Source: an uncultured Lachnospiraceae bacterium
GTDB lineage: Bacteria > Bacillota > Clostridia > Lachnospirales > Lachnospiraceae
Assembly (NCBI GenBank): GCA_947576945.1
Contig: CANPTH010000001.1
Span: 62,001-126,000 of the forward strand
Reading direction: 5' to 3'
Length of the DNA: 64,000 nt
The translations under genes were made by a program, and so were the position numbers. Shown piece after piece: positions 56,020 through 63,675 of this stretch (position 1 is the first letter of the stretch; every line of letters begins with the position of its first letter). The notes beneath the pieces are model-generated. The model was not told the DNA's origin. It made no database searches and saw only the letters and a program-made list of their open reading frames with translations.

Positions 56020-56066
56020 TACCCTCAGTGAACAAAGGAATACACGCCTTTTGTTCACTGAGGGTA
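56020..56066. repeat. Copy 3 of the 28-bp repeat, as a perfect 17-bp inverted repeat
   Basis: TACCCTCAGTGAACAAA and TTTGTTCACTGAGGGTA are perfect 17-bp arms separated by 13 bases (GGAATACACGCCT). The first 29 bases match the half copies at 20978 and 31128. Confidence 0.9.
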
Positions 56067-56294
56067 ATGGAAAGTAATGAAACTATATCACAAAATAAAT
56101 GATATCACAATGCTGTTTTAGAATCTGTTCCGGAAACGCATATTTTATGATACAGCCAGTATACTGACACGTTTCTGTCTCACCGGATGATTTGCCTGCA
56201 CTGGTTGATTTCTGCTTCAACGGACAGTTGTTTTACAATACCGGATTTATGAGCTATGATGCAGATAGAGTAATGTTGGAGGCGGAAGTAAGAC

Positions 56295-56325
56295 TGAAAA
56301 ATCACACCGATGCGCTGATTTTTCA
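56295..56325 (+). repeat. Hairpin in the leader of the Xre regulator
   Basis: TGAAAAATCA and TGATTTTTCA, perfect 10-bp arms with an 11-base loop; CCGAT in the loop could pair instead with ATCGG just downstream (56326-56330). Confidence 0.6.
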
Positions 56326-56339
56326 ATCGGAAATCCGGA

Positions 56340-56363
56340 CGCTTCGGAATGGAGGAAAATATG
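56340..56363 (+). repeat. Leader motif copy C
   Basis: CGCTTCGGAATGGAGG then AAAATATG. It includes the ribosome site and start of the Xre gene, and differs from copy D (63652) at one position. Confidence 0.75.
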
Positions 56364-57140
56364 CAGCAAATAGGTGAAAATATCAGCAGGTTACGGAAAG
56401 AACAGAACATGACACAAGATGAATTCGCACTGCGGCTCGGCGTAACGCCGCAGGCCGTGAGTAAATGGGAGCGGGGTTATAGTCTTCCGGATGTTACCCT
56501 GGTCGCGGAAATCTGCCGCTTGCTGAAGGTACGGGCGGATTCCCTGCTTGGCATGGAAGATGTTCTTTTTTGTGAAAACGAGAATACTGTGGTGGAACGG
56601 GAGATCAGACAGAACCTGATCGCGGAACCCCTTCGTATTGAAGTGGGCGTTGCATTGATTTCCTGTATTGCGGAAGGTTTAAAAACCGATTACGTGAACA
56701 AATGTCGGAAAAAACTTGCGGCTGAGACAGGAATGTTACTGCCAATCCTTAGAATTCGGGATTCTCTGCATCTGTCAGAGAAGGAAGTCCGCATCACGTC
56801 CTATGATCAGGTGTTACTGCAAAATGAATACGTACAGCCGGATGAGCATACATTTTATGCGGTCATTGACGAGACTGTCAGGCTGTGTAGAGAGAACTAT
56901 GACAGGATCTTAAACAAGCAGATTGTAAAAAGTCTGCTGGATAATCTGCAGGAGCAGTATCCGGGCACATTGGATGGACTGGTGCCGGACAGAGCAGGCT
57001 ATTTTGAAGTGATGGAATATTTGCGTACAGTGATCGCGCAGAAGGGGACGTTACGGGATCTGATCCATATCATGGAGGAACTGGAGCGGTTACTTTCTAT
57101 GGGTGGAATATGTTACAGTTCGCGGCTGGTTAAGCCGTGA
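56361..57140 (+). CDS. Xre-family transcriptional regulator
   Basis: A 259-residue protein. Residues 5-65 are a Cro/C1-type helix-turn-helix (MTQDEFALRLGVTPQAVSKWERGYSLPDV). The rest (75-245) is helical with a conserved-looking segment of unknown role (LRIEVGVALISCIAEGL). The track starts at 56349; ATG 56361 has GGAGG at a 5-base spacing. The last eight or nine residues (YSSRLVKP) and the stop codon are encoded by a compact copy of the palindromic element described at 28264, so the protein's natural C-terminus may have been different. Confidence 0.87.
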   Translation: MQQIGENISRLRKEQNMTQDEFALRLGVTPQAVSKWERGYSLPDVTLVAEICRLLKVRADSLLGMEDVLFCENENTVVEREIRQNLIAEPLRIEVGVALISCIAEGLKTDYVNKCRKKLAAETGMLLPILRIRDSLHLSEKEVRITSYDQVLLQNEYVQPDEHTFYAVIDETVRLCRENYDRILNKQIVKSLLDNLQEQYPGTLDGLVPDRAGYFEVMEYLRTVIAQKGTLRDLIHIMEELERLLSMGGICYSSRLVKP

Positions 57141-57147
57141 GCTGTAA
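57113..57147. repeat. Compact palindrome related to the 28264 element
   Basis: TTACAGTTCGCGGC and GCCGTGAGCTGTAA pair across 14 positions with two G-T pairs, around a 7-base loop TGGTTAA. About 30 of 37 bases match the right end of the 28264-28420 element. It overlaps the end of the Xre gene. Confidence 0.75.
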
Positions 57148-57183
57148 TAACGGAAGAGGCTTACGAAGACAGAAAATGATAGT

Positions 57184-57212
57184 AGTTGCTTTCCGGGGAA
57201 GAACAGGATATA
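57184..57212 (+). promoter_or_regulatory. Sigma-A promoter before the unknown gene at 57310
   Basis: TTGCTT, 17-base spacer, TATACT. Confidence 0.7.
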
Positions 57213-57309
57213 CTTATAAAAAAGATAAAAAGAGCAGTGTTTATGAGAGGCGTTTTGATAACCCGGAAATTTGTTTAATCAAAGTGCTCATCACGGAAAG
57301 CAAGATACC

Positions 57310-58131
57310 ATGATCAACAGAGTCAGTGATAACGATTATTATGATTACAAAAAATTGAATATGCCCACAACCGCAGATACAAACAGCAGCGGCGAAAAGT
57401 TCAGTCTGGATTACCAGCGTGCGGATGATAAAAAAGAGGACGACGAGAAAAAAGAGAAGATATCCAAAGAAGGAATGGACAAAAATCTTGCCGGAAACAG
57501 GCCGCGCACGGTAGTACAGAGCGGTGTTAAGCTGGAACTGTCAGGAGACGGTCAGGAGAAAGCAGAAACCGGCGGCGGAAGCGCTTTTTCGGATTTGATC
57601 CAGACTGTCCGCTCATGGCTGACCATGATGGTACAGTCGTTCAAGGGACTTCTCGACAGAATCTGGAATGATCCGGTGCCGGAGGATATGGTATTGTCTG
57701 CAGATGAAGCACCGGTAGAGGAAACCGACCGTCTGTCGGAAGAATATCTGGAGATGAACTCGTCCGGGCAGGAGAACGCGATGAAAGCGGAGACTGTGGA
57801 AGCAGTACAGACCGGGTCTGCGGAAGGGTCGGCACTGGAATCTGCTGCGGACGCTGACAGGACGGGCAATCCGTCAGACAGGGCGGACTCTATGGAGAGA
57901 ATCGGTCAACTGCTGTCAGGCCGGGGAGCCAGGGATCAGGAGATTCAGAAATATCTTCGTTCCGGCAATCTGGAGCAGGTGATTACTCTGCTGACAGAGA
58001 ATGGACACCGGACAATGGCCAGGAATTCGTCTCTGTTGACTTATTATGACCGGACCGGCAGGCTCACGTCACTCAGCGCATCGGATCAGGAACGGATCCT
58101 GCACGGGGACAGGAATGTGAAGAAGCTGTAG
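57310..58131 (+). CDS. Hypothetical protein, conserved in Lachnospiraceae as far as I recall
   Basis: A 273-residue protein without signal or membrane segments. N-terminal 70 residues are polar and Lys/Asp/Glu-rich, and the middle has one amphipathic helix (FSDLIQTVRSWLTMMVQSFKGLL). The C-terminal 75 residues are the most conserved-looking part: EIQKYLRSGNLEQVITLLTE, then RTMARNSSLLTYYDRTG, ending LHGDRNVKKL. The track starts at TTG 57271; the ATG at 57310 is preferred, with a weak GGAAAG upstream. I cannot assign a function. Its own promoter precedes it and a good terminator follows. Confidence 0.72.
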   Translation: MINRVSDNDYYDYKKLNMPTTADTNSSGEKFSLDYQRADDKKEDDEKKEKISKEGMDKNLAGNRPRTVVQSGVKLELSGDGQEKAETGGGSAFSDLIQTVRSWLTMMVQSFKGLLDRIWNDPVPEDMVLSADEAPVEETDRLSEEYLEMNSSGQENAMKAETVEAVQTGSAEGSALESAADADRTGNPSDRADSMERIGQLLSGRGARDQEIQKYLRSGNLEQVITLLTENGHRTMARNSSLLTYYDRTGRLTSLSASDQERILHGDRNVKKL

Positions 58132-58260
58132 CGACTGTTATCTGGAGGTCTCATCAAAATAATCTGCAGGAAATAATTCGAAAGAATTTTGGGAATATTG
58201 AGAATGAAGATTTCAGGCATAAAAGCAATGATGGATTTGACTTTGCGGACAACAAAGCAG

Positions 58261-58296
58261 GCGGTATGTTGCTCTCTTTGGGAACATACCGCTTTT
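58261..58296 (+). terminator. Rho-independent terminator
   Basis: GCGGTATGTT and AACATACCGC, 10-bp arms, followed by TTTTGCTGTT. Confidence 0.85.
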
Positions 58297-58394
58297 GCTG
58301 TTGCCCTGACTCTGCTCAGGGAACAATTTTCTTTGACGCAGAAAGAGCTTGCGCTGGGACTTGGGTGGACAGTGGACCAGATAAAACAAAACGC

Positions 58395-58423
58395 TTGTTC
58401 GAGTCGGGTTTTTCTGCTATACT
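58395..58423 (+). promoter_or_regulatory. Sigma-A promoter with extended -10
   Basis: TTGTTC, 17-base spacer, TATACT preceded by TGC. It lies 75 bases before the nuclease-like gene. Confidence 0.75.
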
Positions 58424-58498
58424 GATAAAAGCAGCATCTGGAACCCTTTTACAAGGCTGCTCTGCCAAACACAACAGTAACAGTAAGGAACAACAGCT

Positions 58499-59254
58499 GT
58501 GAATACACTAAACCGGGAAGCCTTTGAACAGGCCAAGCTTAAAGTACTTTTAAAACAGAATGATCCTCATGGTTTCGGTACGCTGCAGGAGAAGACGGTT
58601 CATGCGGTGATGAAGCTCTATTATGAACCGGATGAAGACTACCATGAGGTGCCCATCGAAGGGTACATAGCGGATATTTATACGGGAAAGAGGATCATAG
58701 AGATCCAGAACGGTAATTTCAACAGGCTGCGGCCGAAGCTGGCAGCATTTTTGCCGTTGTATCCTGTGACGGTAGTCTATCCGATTCCTCATTATAAATG
58801 GGTGATCTGGATGGAGGAGAAGACGGGAGAACTGTCGAAGAAGCACAAGTCTCCGGTCACGGGCAATGTCTATCATGCCTTTCCGGAGTTGTACAGGATC
58901 AAGCAGTTTCTGGGGCATCCGAACCTGTCTTTTGCCTTTCCGCTGCTGGATATAGATGAGTACAGACTGCTGAACGGCTGGAGTAAGAACAGGAAGCGGG
59001 GATCAAGCCGGTATGACAGGATGCCGCTGGCGCTGGCCGATGAGATACGGATCGACTGTGCGGCGGATTTTCTACAACTTGTGCCTTATGAACTGCAGGA
59101 GCCTTTTACGGTGAAGGAGTTCGCACAGGCCACAGGGATACACAGGGATCTTGCGGGTTCGACGCTGCCTCTGCTCACGTATATGCAGCTGCTTGCGCGC
59201 GCCGGGAAGCGGGGCCGGGAATATTTGTATGAAGTGGATGACAACTATAGATAG
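58499..59254 (+). CDS. Protein with PD-(D/E)XK-like N-terminal domain and C-terminal winged helix (predicted)
   Basis: A 251-residue protein starting at GTG, with AAGGAA 8 bases upstream. In residues 25-100 the order of motifs resembles a PD-(D/E)XK nuclease: a helix with Glu (LQEKTVHAVMKLYY), strand with Asp (GYIADIYTG), then RIIEIQNGNF with Glu and Gln in place of E-x-K, and a following helix RPKLAAFLPLYP. Residues 195-251 look like a winged helix (FTVKEFAQATGIHRDLAGSTLPLL). The protein could be a nuclease or a dead derivative. No partner system is nearby. It stands alone between two promoters. Confidence 0.65.
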   Translation: MNTLNREAFEQAKLKVLLKQNDPHGFGTLQEKTVHAVMKLYYEPDEDYHEVPIEGYIADIYTGKRIIEIQNGNFNRLRPKLAAFLPLYPVTVVYPIPHYKWVIWMEEKTGELSKKHKSPVTGNVYHAFPELYRIKQFLGHPNLSFAFPLLDIDEYRLLNGWSKNRKRGSSRYDRMPLALADEIRIDCAADFLQLVPYELQEPFTVKEFAQATGIHRDLAGSTLPLLTYMQLLARAGKRGREYLYEVDDNYR

Positions 59255-59257
59255 AAC

Positions 59258-59286
59258 TTGTTTCGGGCGGATATGTCCGTTATAAT
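59258..59286 (+). promoter_or_regulatory. Sigma-A promoter for the hybrid kinase
   Basis: TTGTTT, 17-base spacer, TATAAT, about 50 bases before the kinase start. Confidence 0.75.
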
Positions 59287-59337
59287 GTAGGTGTAAATTT
59301 TCCGAAGGCTTTCGGACAGTGTAAAACGGGGTTTCTT

Positions 59338-61536
59338 ATGGGGGCGATCATAACAGTACACGGAATGGGCGTATTGGTCTGTTTTGTCATGATCCTTTTG
59401 GTGTGGATGGCGAAGCCGACTGTACAGCAGAAGATCCTGCTGGTGGGGACAATATGTACTTTTCTGGACATGACCGGATATTTTCTGGAACTGCAGAGTG
59501 TCAGCGAGGAAGCGGCGCGCCTTTCGATCAAGGTGGAATATATCGGCACCACGATGGGGCTTCTCAGTTTCCTGTATTTTTCATGCCTGTACAGCACCCA
59601 TCTGGGGGACTGGCATGTCAGGCTGATTAAGCGGTTTTATGCGGTGAATCATCTGTTTATTCTGGTTGTGGTGTTTACGATCGACTTCAATACGATCTTC
59701 TACAGGAAAGTGGAACGTGTGGTCCAGAACGGGTATCATCTGTGGTCTATTGATCCGGGACCGGTCTATTACTGGTGGTTTATAACGACGATGGTTCTTG
59801 GATTTCTGATCACATTCATCGTGCTGCAGTCGGCATTGGAGCACAGGGGAGAGAAGCGTCCGGAACTGTTTCTGCTCTGTCTGGCTTCTCTGCTGCCAAT
59901 CTGCCTGTGGTTTTTTAGAATGGCAGGGGTATTCGGTTATTACGACCCTTATCCTATGTCGATGATGATCACGGAATGTTTCCTGGTATTTATCATGTAC
60001 AAATACCGTCTGTTTGATACCGTCAAGACGGCGAAAGACCGGGTGATCGATAACATCCGGGAAGGAATTCTCGTCACCGATCATAACGGGGAGGTCATCT
60101 ATCTGAACCGGGAAATTTCAAGAATCTTTCCGGAGGTGGACTGGAAGGACCGTCGCATGGTGGAAGAGCGGGTGTTTCGGTTCCTGGAGGATCACAGAGA
60201 CGGATTTACGACGGTGAAGAATCAATATTATCAGTGGAAGTCGGGAGAGATTCTTGACGATAACCGCCGCCGGGCAGGCGTGCTCTACCGCATCAGTGAT
60301 ATAACGGAGGGTCATCTGTATACCCGGCAGCTGATCAGCTTAAAGGAAGAGGCGGAACGCGCCAATGCAGCCAAGAGTATCTTCCTCGCGCATATGTCCC
60401 ACGAGATCAGGACGCCGATCAACGCGGTGCTGGGCATGAATGAGATGATACTGCGGGAGAGCTGTTCCGACACGATCAAAGATTATGCCCGAAACATTCA
60501 GAGTGCGGGCAAGATCCTGCTCTCCATCATCAATGACATTCTCGATCTTTCCAAGATAGAATCGGGCCAGATGGAGATCGTGGAGAAGGATTATCATCTC
60601 GGCAGGATGCTGATCGATATCGAGAATATGGTGACCATGCGGGCGGAGGAGAACAGTCTGGCCTTACATATTCAGGCAAATCCGATGCTGCCAGAAACGC
60701 TCCACGGAGATGAACAGCGGATCAAGCAGTGCATCATCAATTTCCTCACCAATTCGCTCAAATACACGAGAGAGGGGCAGGTTACGCTCCAGGTGGATTT
60801 TACCGATAAAGACAAAGATACGATCGATTTGCGGATTATTGTAACGGATACCGGCATCGGTATCGAGGAAGACAAACTGGCGGTACTCTTCGAGCCGTTT
60901 GTCAGGCTGGACAGGTCGAAGAACGAACATATAGAGGGTACGGGACTGGGCTTAAGCATCACGAAGAAGCTGATCGACAGGATGAAGGGCAGCCTGAGCG
61001 TTGAAAGCGTGTACGGCAGGGGCAGCGTATTTTCCTTTGCCCTGCCGCAGAAGGTGGCAGGCCCGGATCTGCTGGGAGACTATAAGGATAAGCACAGGCG
61101 GGTGACGGAGCGTGAGCAGGCCCGGGAGAAATTTACCGCGCCCGGCGCCAGAATCCTTGCCGTGGATGATAACCGTGTCAATATCACAGTGGCCAGAGGG
61201 CTGCTTCGAAGACTGAAAGTGCAGTTTGATTCTGCGACAAGCGGGCAGGAATGTCTGGACAAATTCGCGAAGAACGATTATGATATCATTCTGCTGGATC
61301 ATATGATGCCTGTGATGGACGGTGTGCAGACGCTGCACCGGATGCAGGAGACGGAACGTTTCCGGCAGAATGCACCGGCGGTCATCGCGATGACGGCCAA
61401 TGCAGTCATCGGGGCAAGAGAAAAATATCTTGAAGAAGGGTTTACGGATTATCTGTCGAAACCGATCGATCATAAGAGACTGGAAGAAATGATCCGTGCC
61501 TATCTGCCGGAGGAGATGATCCGGTACAACGAATAA
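59338..61536 (+). CDS. Hybrid sensor histidine kinase with 7TM N-terminal domain, PAS and receiver
   Basis: A 732-residue membrane kinase. Seven hydrophobic segments (1-225) form a histidine-kinase 7TM input domain. A PAS-like part (RVIDNIREGILVTDHNGEVIYLN) follows. The phosphorylated His is in FLAHMSHEIRTPIN near residue 355. The ATPase has the N-box INFLTNSLKYT, DTGIGIEEDKL and GTGLGLSI. A receiver at the end has the phospho-Asp in IILLDHMMPVMDG near residue 653 and the conserved Lys in YLSKPIDHKRL. No separate response regulator is next to it. Phosphate probably passes on to an unlinked output protein. Confidence 0.9.
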   Translation: MGAIITVHGMGVLVCFVMILLVWMAKPTVQQKILLVGTICTFLDMTGYFLELQSVSEEAARLSIKVEYIGTTMGLLSFLYFSCLYSTHLGDWHVRLIKRFYAVNHLFILVVVFTIDFNTIFYRKVERVVQNGYHLWSIDPGPVYYWWFITTMVLGFLITFIVLQSALEHRGEKRPELFLLCLASLLPICLWFFRMAGVFGYYDPYPMSMMITECFLVFIMYKYRLFDTVKTAKDRVIDNIREGILVTDHNGEVIYLNREISRIFPEVDWKDRRMVEERVFRFLEDHRDGFTTVKNQYYQWKSGEILDDNRRRAGVLYRISDITEGHLYTRQLISLKEEAERANAAKSIFLAHMSHEIRTPINAVLGMNEMILRESCSDTIKDYARNIQSAGKILLSIINDILDLSKIESGQMEIVEKDYHLGRMLIDIENMVTMRAEENSLALHIQANPMLPETLHGDEQRIKQCIINFLTNSLKYTREGQVTLQVDFTDKDKDTIDLRIIVTDTGIGIEEDKLAVLFEPFVRLDRSKNEHIEGTGLGLSITKKLIDRMKGSLSVESVYGRGSVFSFALPQKVAGPDLLGDYKDKHRRVTEREQAREKFTAPGARILAVDDNRVNITVARGLLRRLKVQFDSATSGQECLDKFAKNDYDIILLDHMMPVMDGVQTLHRMQETERFRQNAPAVIAMTANAVIGAREKYLEEGFTDYLSKPIDHKRLEEMIRAYLPEEMIRYNE

Positions 61537-61624
61537 ATGGCGGGAAAAGTTATTCAAGGCATTCCATGGCAGGCGTATCTGTCAGGTTTGAAGTTTGTGA
61601 AAACAGAACAAGAGGTATGACTAA

Positions 61625-63553
61625 ATGGCAAAGAATACGGCAAACAATTATGATGCTTCCAGCATTACCGTGCTGGAAGGGCTGGAGGCGGTGCGTGTCC
61701 GGCCGGGCATGTATATCGGCAGTGTGTCCACCAAGGGCCTGAACCATCTGATCTATGAGATCATGGACAATGCAGTGGATGAACATCTGGCGGGTTTCTG
61801 TTCCACGATACATGTGACGCTGGAAGCGGACGGTTCGGCCACCGTGTCGGACAACGGACGCGGCATTCCGGTGGGGATGCATGAGAAAGGGATCAGCGCG
61901 GAACGGCTGGTCTTCACCACGCTCCATGCGGGCGGCAAGTTCGACAATGACGCCTATAAGACCAGCGGCGGTCTGCACGGCGTAGGCTCTTCCGTGGTGA
62001 ATGCCCTGTCGGCGCATATGCATGTGACGGTAAAGACCGGCGGCTATATCTATGAAGACCGCTATGAGCGCGGTATCCCCACTCTGGAACTGCAGGACGG
62101 CCTTCTGCCGGTGGTGGGTAAGACGAAGGAATCCGGCACCACCATCAATTTTCTGCCGGACGACACCATATTTGACCGGACGCGGTTTAAGGAGGATGAG
62201 GTCAAGAGCCGTCTTCACGAGACCGCCTATCTGAATCCGGCGCTGACGATCATCTATGAGGATAAGCGCAGAGAAGAGATTGAGCATATTGAGTATCATG
62301 AACCGGAGGGGATTATCGGTTTCATCAAGGACATGAACAAGTCCAAGGAAGCGATCCATGACGTGATCTACTACAAAGGGGAGTCGGAAGGCATCACGGT
62401 GGAAGTGGCTTTGCAGTATGTAAATGAGTTCCACGAGAATGTGCTGGGCTTCTGCAACAATATCTATAACGCGGAGGGCGGCACCCATCTGACCGGTTTT
62501 AAGACCATGTTTACCAACGTGATCAATACCTATGCCAGAGGACTGAATATCTTAAAGGAGAAGGACGTCAACTTTACCGGAGCGGATGTGCGAAACGGCA
62601 TGACGGCCGTTGTTTCCATCAAGCATCCGGATCCCCGTTTCGAGGGGCAGACGAAGACCAAGCTGGACAACCAGGATGCCACGAAGATTGTGAGCAAGGT
62701 GACGGGAGAGGAGATCGTGCGTTTCTTCGACCGCAATCTGGAAACATTAAAAAGTATTATCGGCTGTGCGGAGAAGGCAGCGAAGATCCGCAAGACGGAG
62801 GAGAAGGCGAAGACGAATCTGCTGACCAAGCAGAAATTCTCTTTTGACTCCAACGGGAAGCTGGCCAACTGCGAGTCCAGAGACGCTTCCAAGTGTGAGA
62901 TCTTTATCGTGGAGGGAGATTCCGCAGGGGGCAGCGCCAAGACGGCGCGCAACCGTATGTTTCAGGCGATCCTGCCCATCCGCGGTAAGATCCTGAATGT
63001 GGAGAAAGCCAGTATCGACAAGATTCTGGCCAACGCGGAGATCAAGACGATGATCAACGCTTTCGGCTGCGGTTTTTCGGAAGGCTACGGCAATGACTTC
63101 GATATCAGCAGGCTGCGCTACGACAAGATCATCATCATGGCCGATGCGGACGTGGACGGAGAACATATCTCCACCCTGCTTTTGACCTTATTCTACCGGT
63201 TTATGCCGGAACTGATCTATGAGGGGCACGTGTATATCGCCATGCCGCCTCTCTATAAAGTCATGCCTTCGAAGGGGGCGGAAGAGTATCTTTACGACGA
63301 TAAGGCGCTGGAGAAGTACCGGAAGCGGCACAAGGGGCCTTTTACCCTGCAGCGCTACAAAGGTCTGGGTGAGATGGACGCCGAGCAGCTGTGGGAGACG
63401 ACCCTTGATCCTGACACGAGGCTGTTGAAGCAGGTGGAGATTGAGGACGCCCGCATGGCTACCGAGGTGACGGAAATGCTGATGGGCACGGAAGTGCTGC
63501 CGCGCAAAGAATTTATCTACCGGCACGCGCAGGATGCGGAGCTGGATATCTGA
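61625..63553 (+). CDS. gyrB/parE: Type IIA topoisomerase subunit B (gyrase B / topoisomerase IV B-like)
   Basis: A 642-residue ATPase subunit. GHKL motifs are EIMDNAVDEHLAGF, VSDNGRGIPVGMH and TSGGLHGVGSSVVNALS. The Toprim domain has EGDSAGGSAK near residue 430 and DADVDGEHISTLL. It ends with QRYKGLGEMDAEQLWETT. The partner A subunit follows after 119 bases. There is no dnaA, dnaN or recF nearby, so this is probably not the oriC gyrase locus; a topoisomerase IV-type pair or second gyrase is likely. AAGAGG lies upstream of the ATG. Codon use is richer in C-ending codons than most neighbours, as expected for high expression. Confidence 0.92.
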   Translation: MAKNTANNYDASSITVLEGLEAVRVRPGMYIGSVSTKGLNHLIYEIMDNAVDEHLAGFCSTIHVTLEADGSATVSDNGRGIPVGMHEKGISAERLVFTTLHAGGKFDNDAYKTSGGLHGVGSSVVNALSAHMHVTVKTGGYIYEDRYERGIPTLELQDGLLPVVGKTKESGTTINFLPDDTIFDRTRFKEDEVKSRLHETAYLNPALTIIYEDKRREEIEHIEYHEPEGIIGFIKDMNKSKEAIHDVIYYKGESEGITVEVALQYVNEFHENVLGFCNNIYNAEGGTHLTGFKTMFTNVINTYARGLNILKEKDVNFTGADVRNGMTAVVSIKHPDPRFEGQTKTKLDNQDATKIVSKVTGEEIVRFFDRNLETLKSIIGCAEKAAKIRKTEEKAKTNLLTKQKFSFDSNGKLANCESRDASKCEIFIVEGDSAGGSAKTARNRMFQAILPIRGKILNVEKASIDKILANAEIKTMINAFGCGFSEGYGNDFDISRLRYDKIIIMADADVDGEHISTLLLTLFYRFMPELIYEGHVYIAMPPLYKVMPSKGAEEYLYDDKALEKYRKRHKGPFTLQRYKGLGEMDAEQLWETTLDPDTRLLKQVEIEDARMATEVTEMLMGTEVLPRKEFIYRHAQDAELDI

Positions 63554-63672
63554 TTTGAAATTATATTTGATCGGGAGTTTGTGCCGAAGCGTCCCAAACT
63601 CCTTACGCGCAGAGCAGAATTTGGGATTCTGCCCGCATTTTTCAATAAAAACGCTTCGGAATGGAAGAAAAT
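63554..63672 (+). promoter_or_regulatory. Structured gap between the topoisomerase genes
   Basis: GAGTTTG/CAAACTC encloses CCGAAGCGT, which is also the exact complement of ACGCTTCGG at 63651. A hairpin GCAGAAT-TTGGG-ATTCTGC lies between. The two pairings with CCGAAGCGT could compete, and the second one touches the ribosome site. Confidence 0.55.
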
Positions 63673-63675
63673 ATG
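63652..63675 (+). repeat. Leader motif copy D
   Basis: CGCTTCGGAATGGAAG then AAAATATG, differing from copy C by one base. Confidence 0.75.

Larger units (their letters stand above)
55948..56360. other. Gene-poor gap between the acetyltransferase and the Xre regulator
   Basis: This 413-base gap holds the perfect palindrome 56020-56066, a possible promoter (TTACAA, 16 bases, TATGAT; 56233-56260) for the Xre gene, a hairpin at 56295-56325 (TGAAAAATCA/TGATTTTTCA), and leader motif copy C. TATAAT on the minus strand at 55984-55989 may serve the acetyltransferase. The small frame at 56192-56377 has no supporting sign. Confidence 0.6.
58132..58498. other. Gene-free gap between the 57310 gene and the nuclease-like gene
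   Basis: This 367-base region contains the terminator at 58261-58296 and the promoter at 58395-58423. The two 78-residue frames listed here run across the terminator and show no ribosome site or domain. Confidence 0.6.

Noticed and set aside
56192-56377. 61-residue frame upstream of the Xre gene
   Set aside because: No ribosome site, no domain, and it crosses a hairpin and the next gene's start region.
58189-58502. Two overlapping 78-residue frames
   Set aside because: Both run across a strong terminator and a promoter; no ribosome site or recognisable motif.
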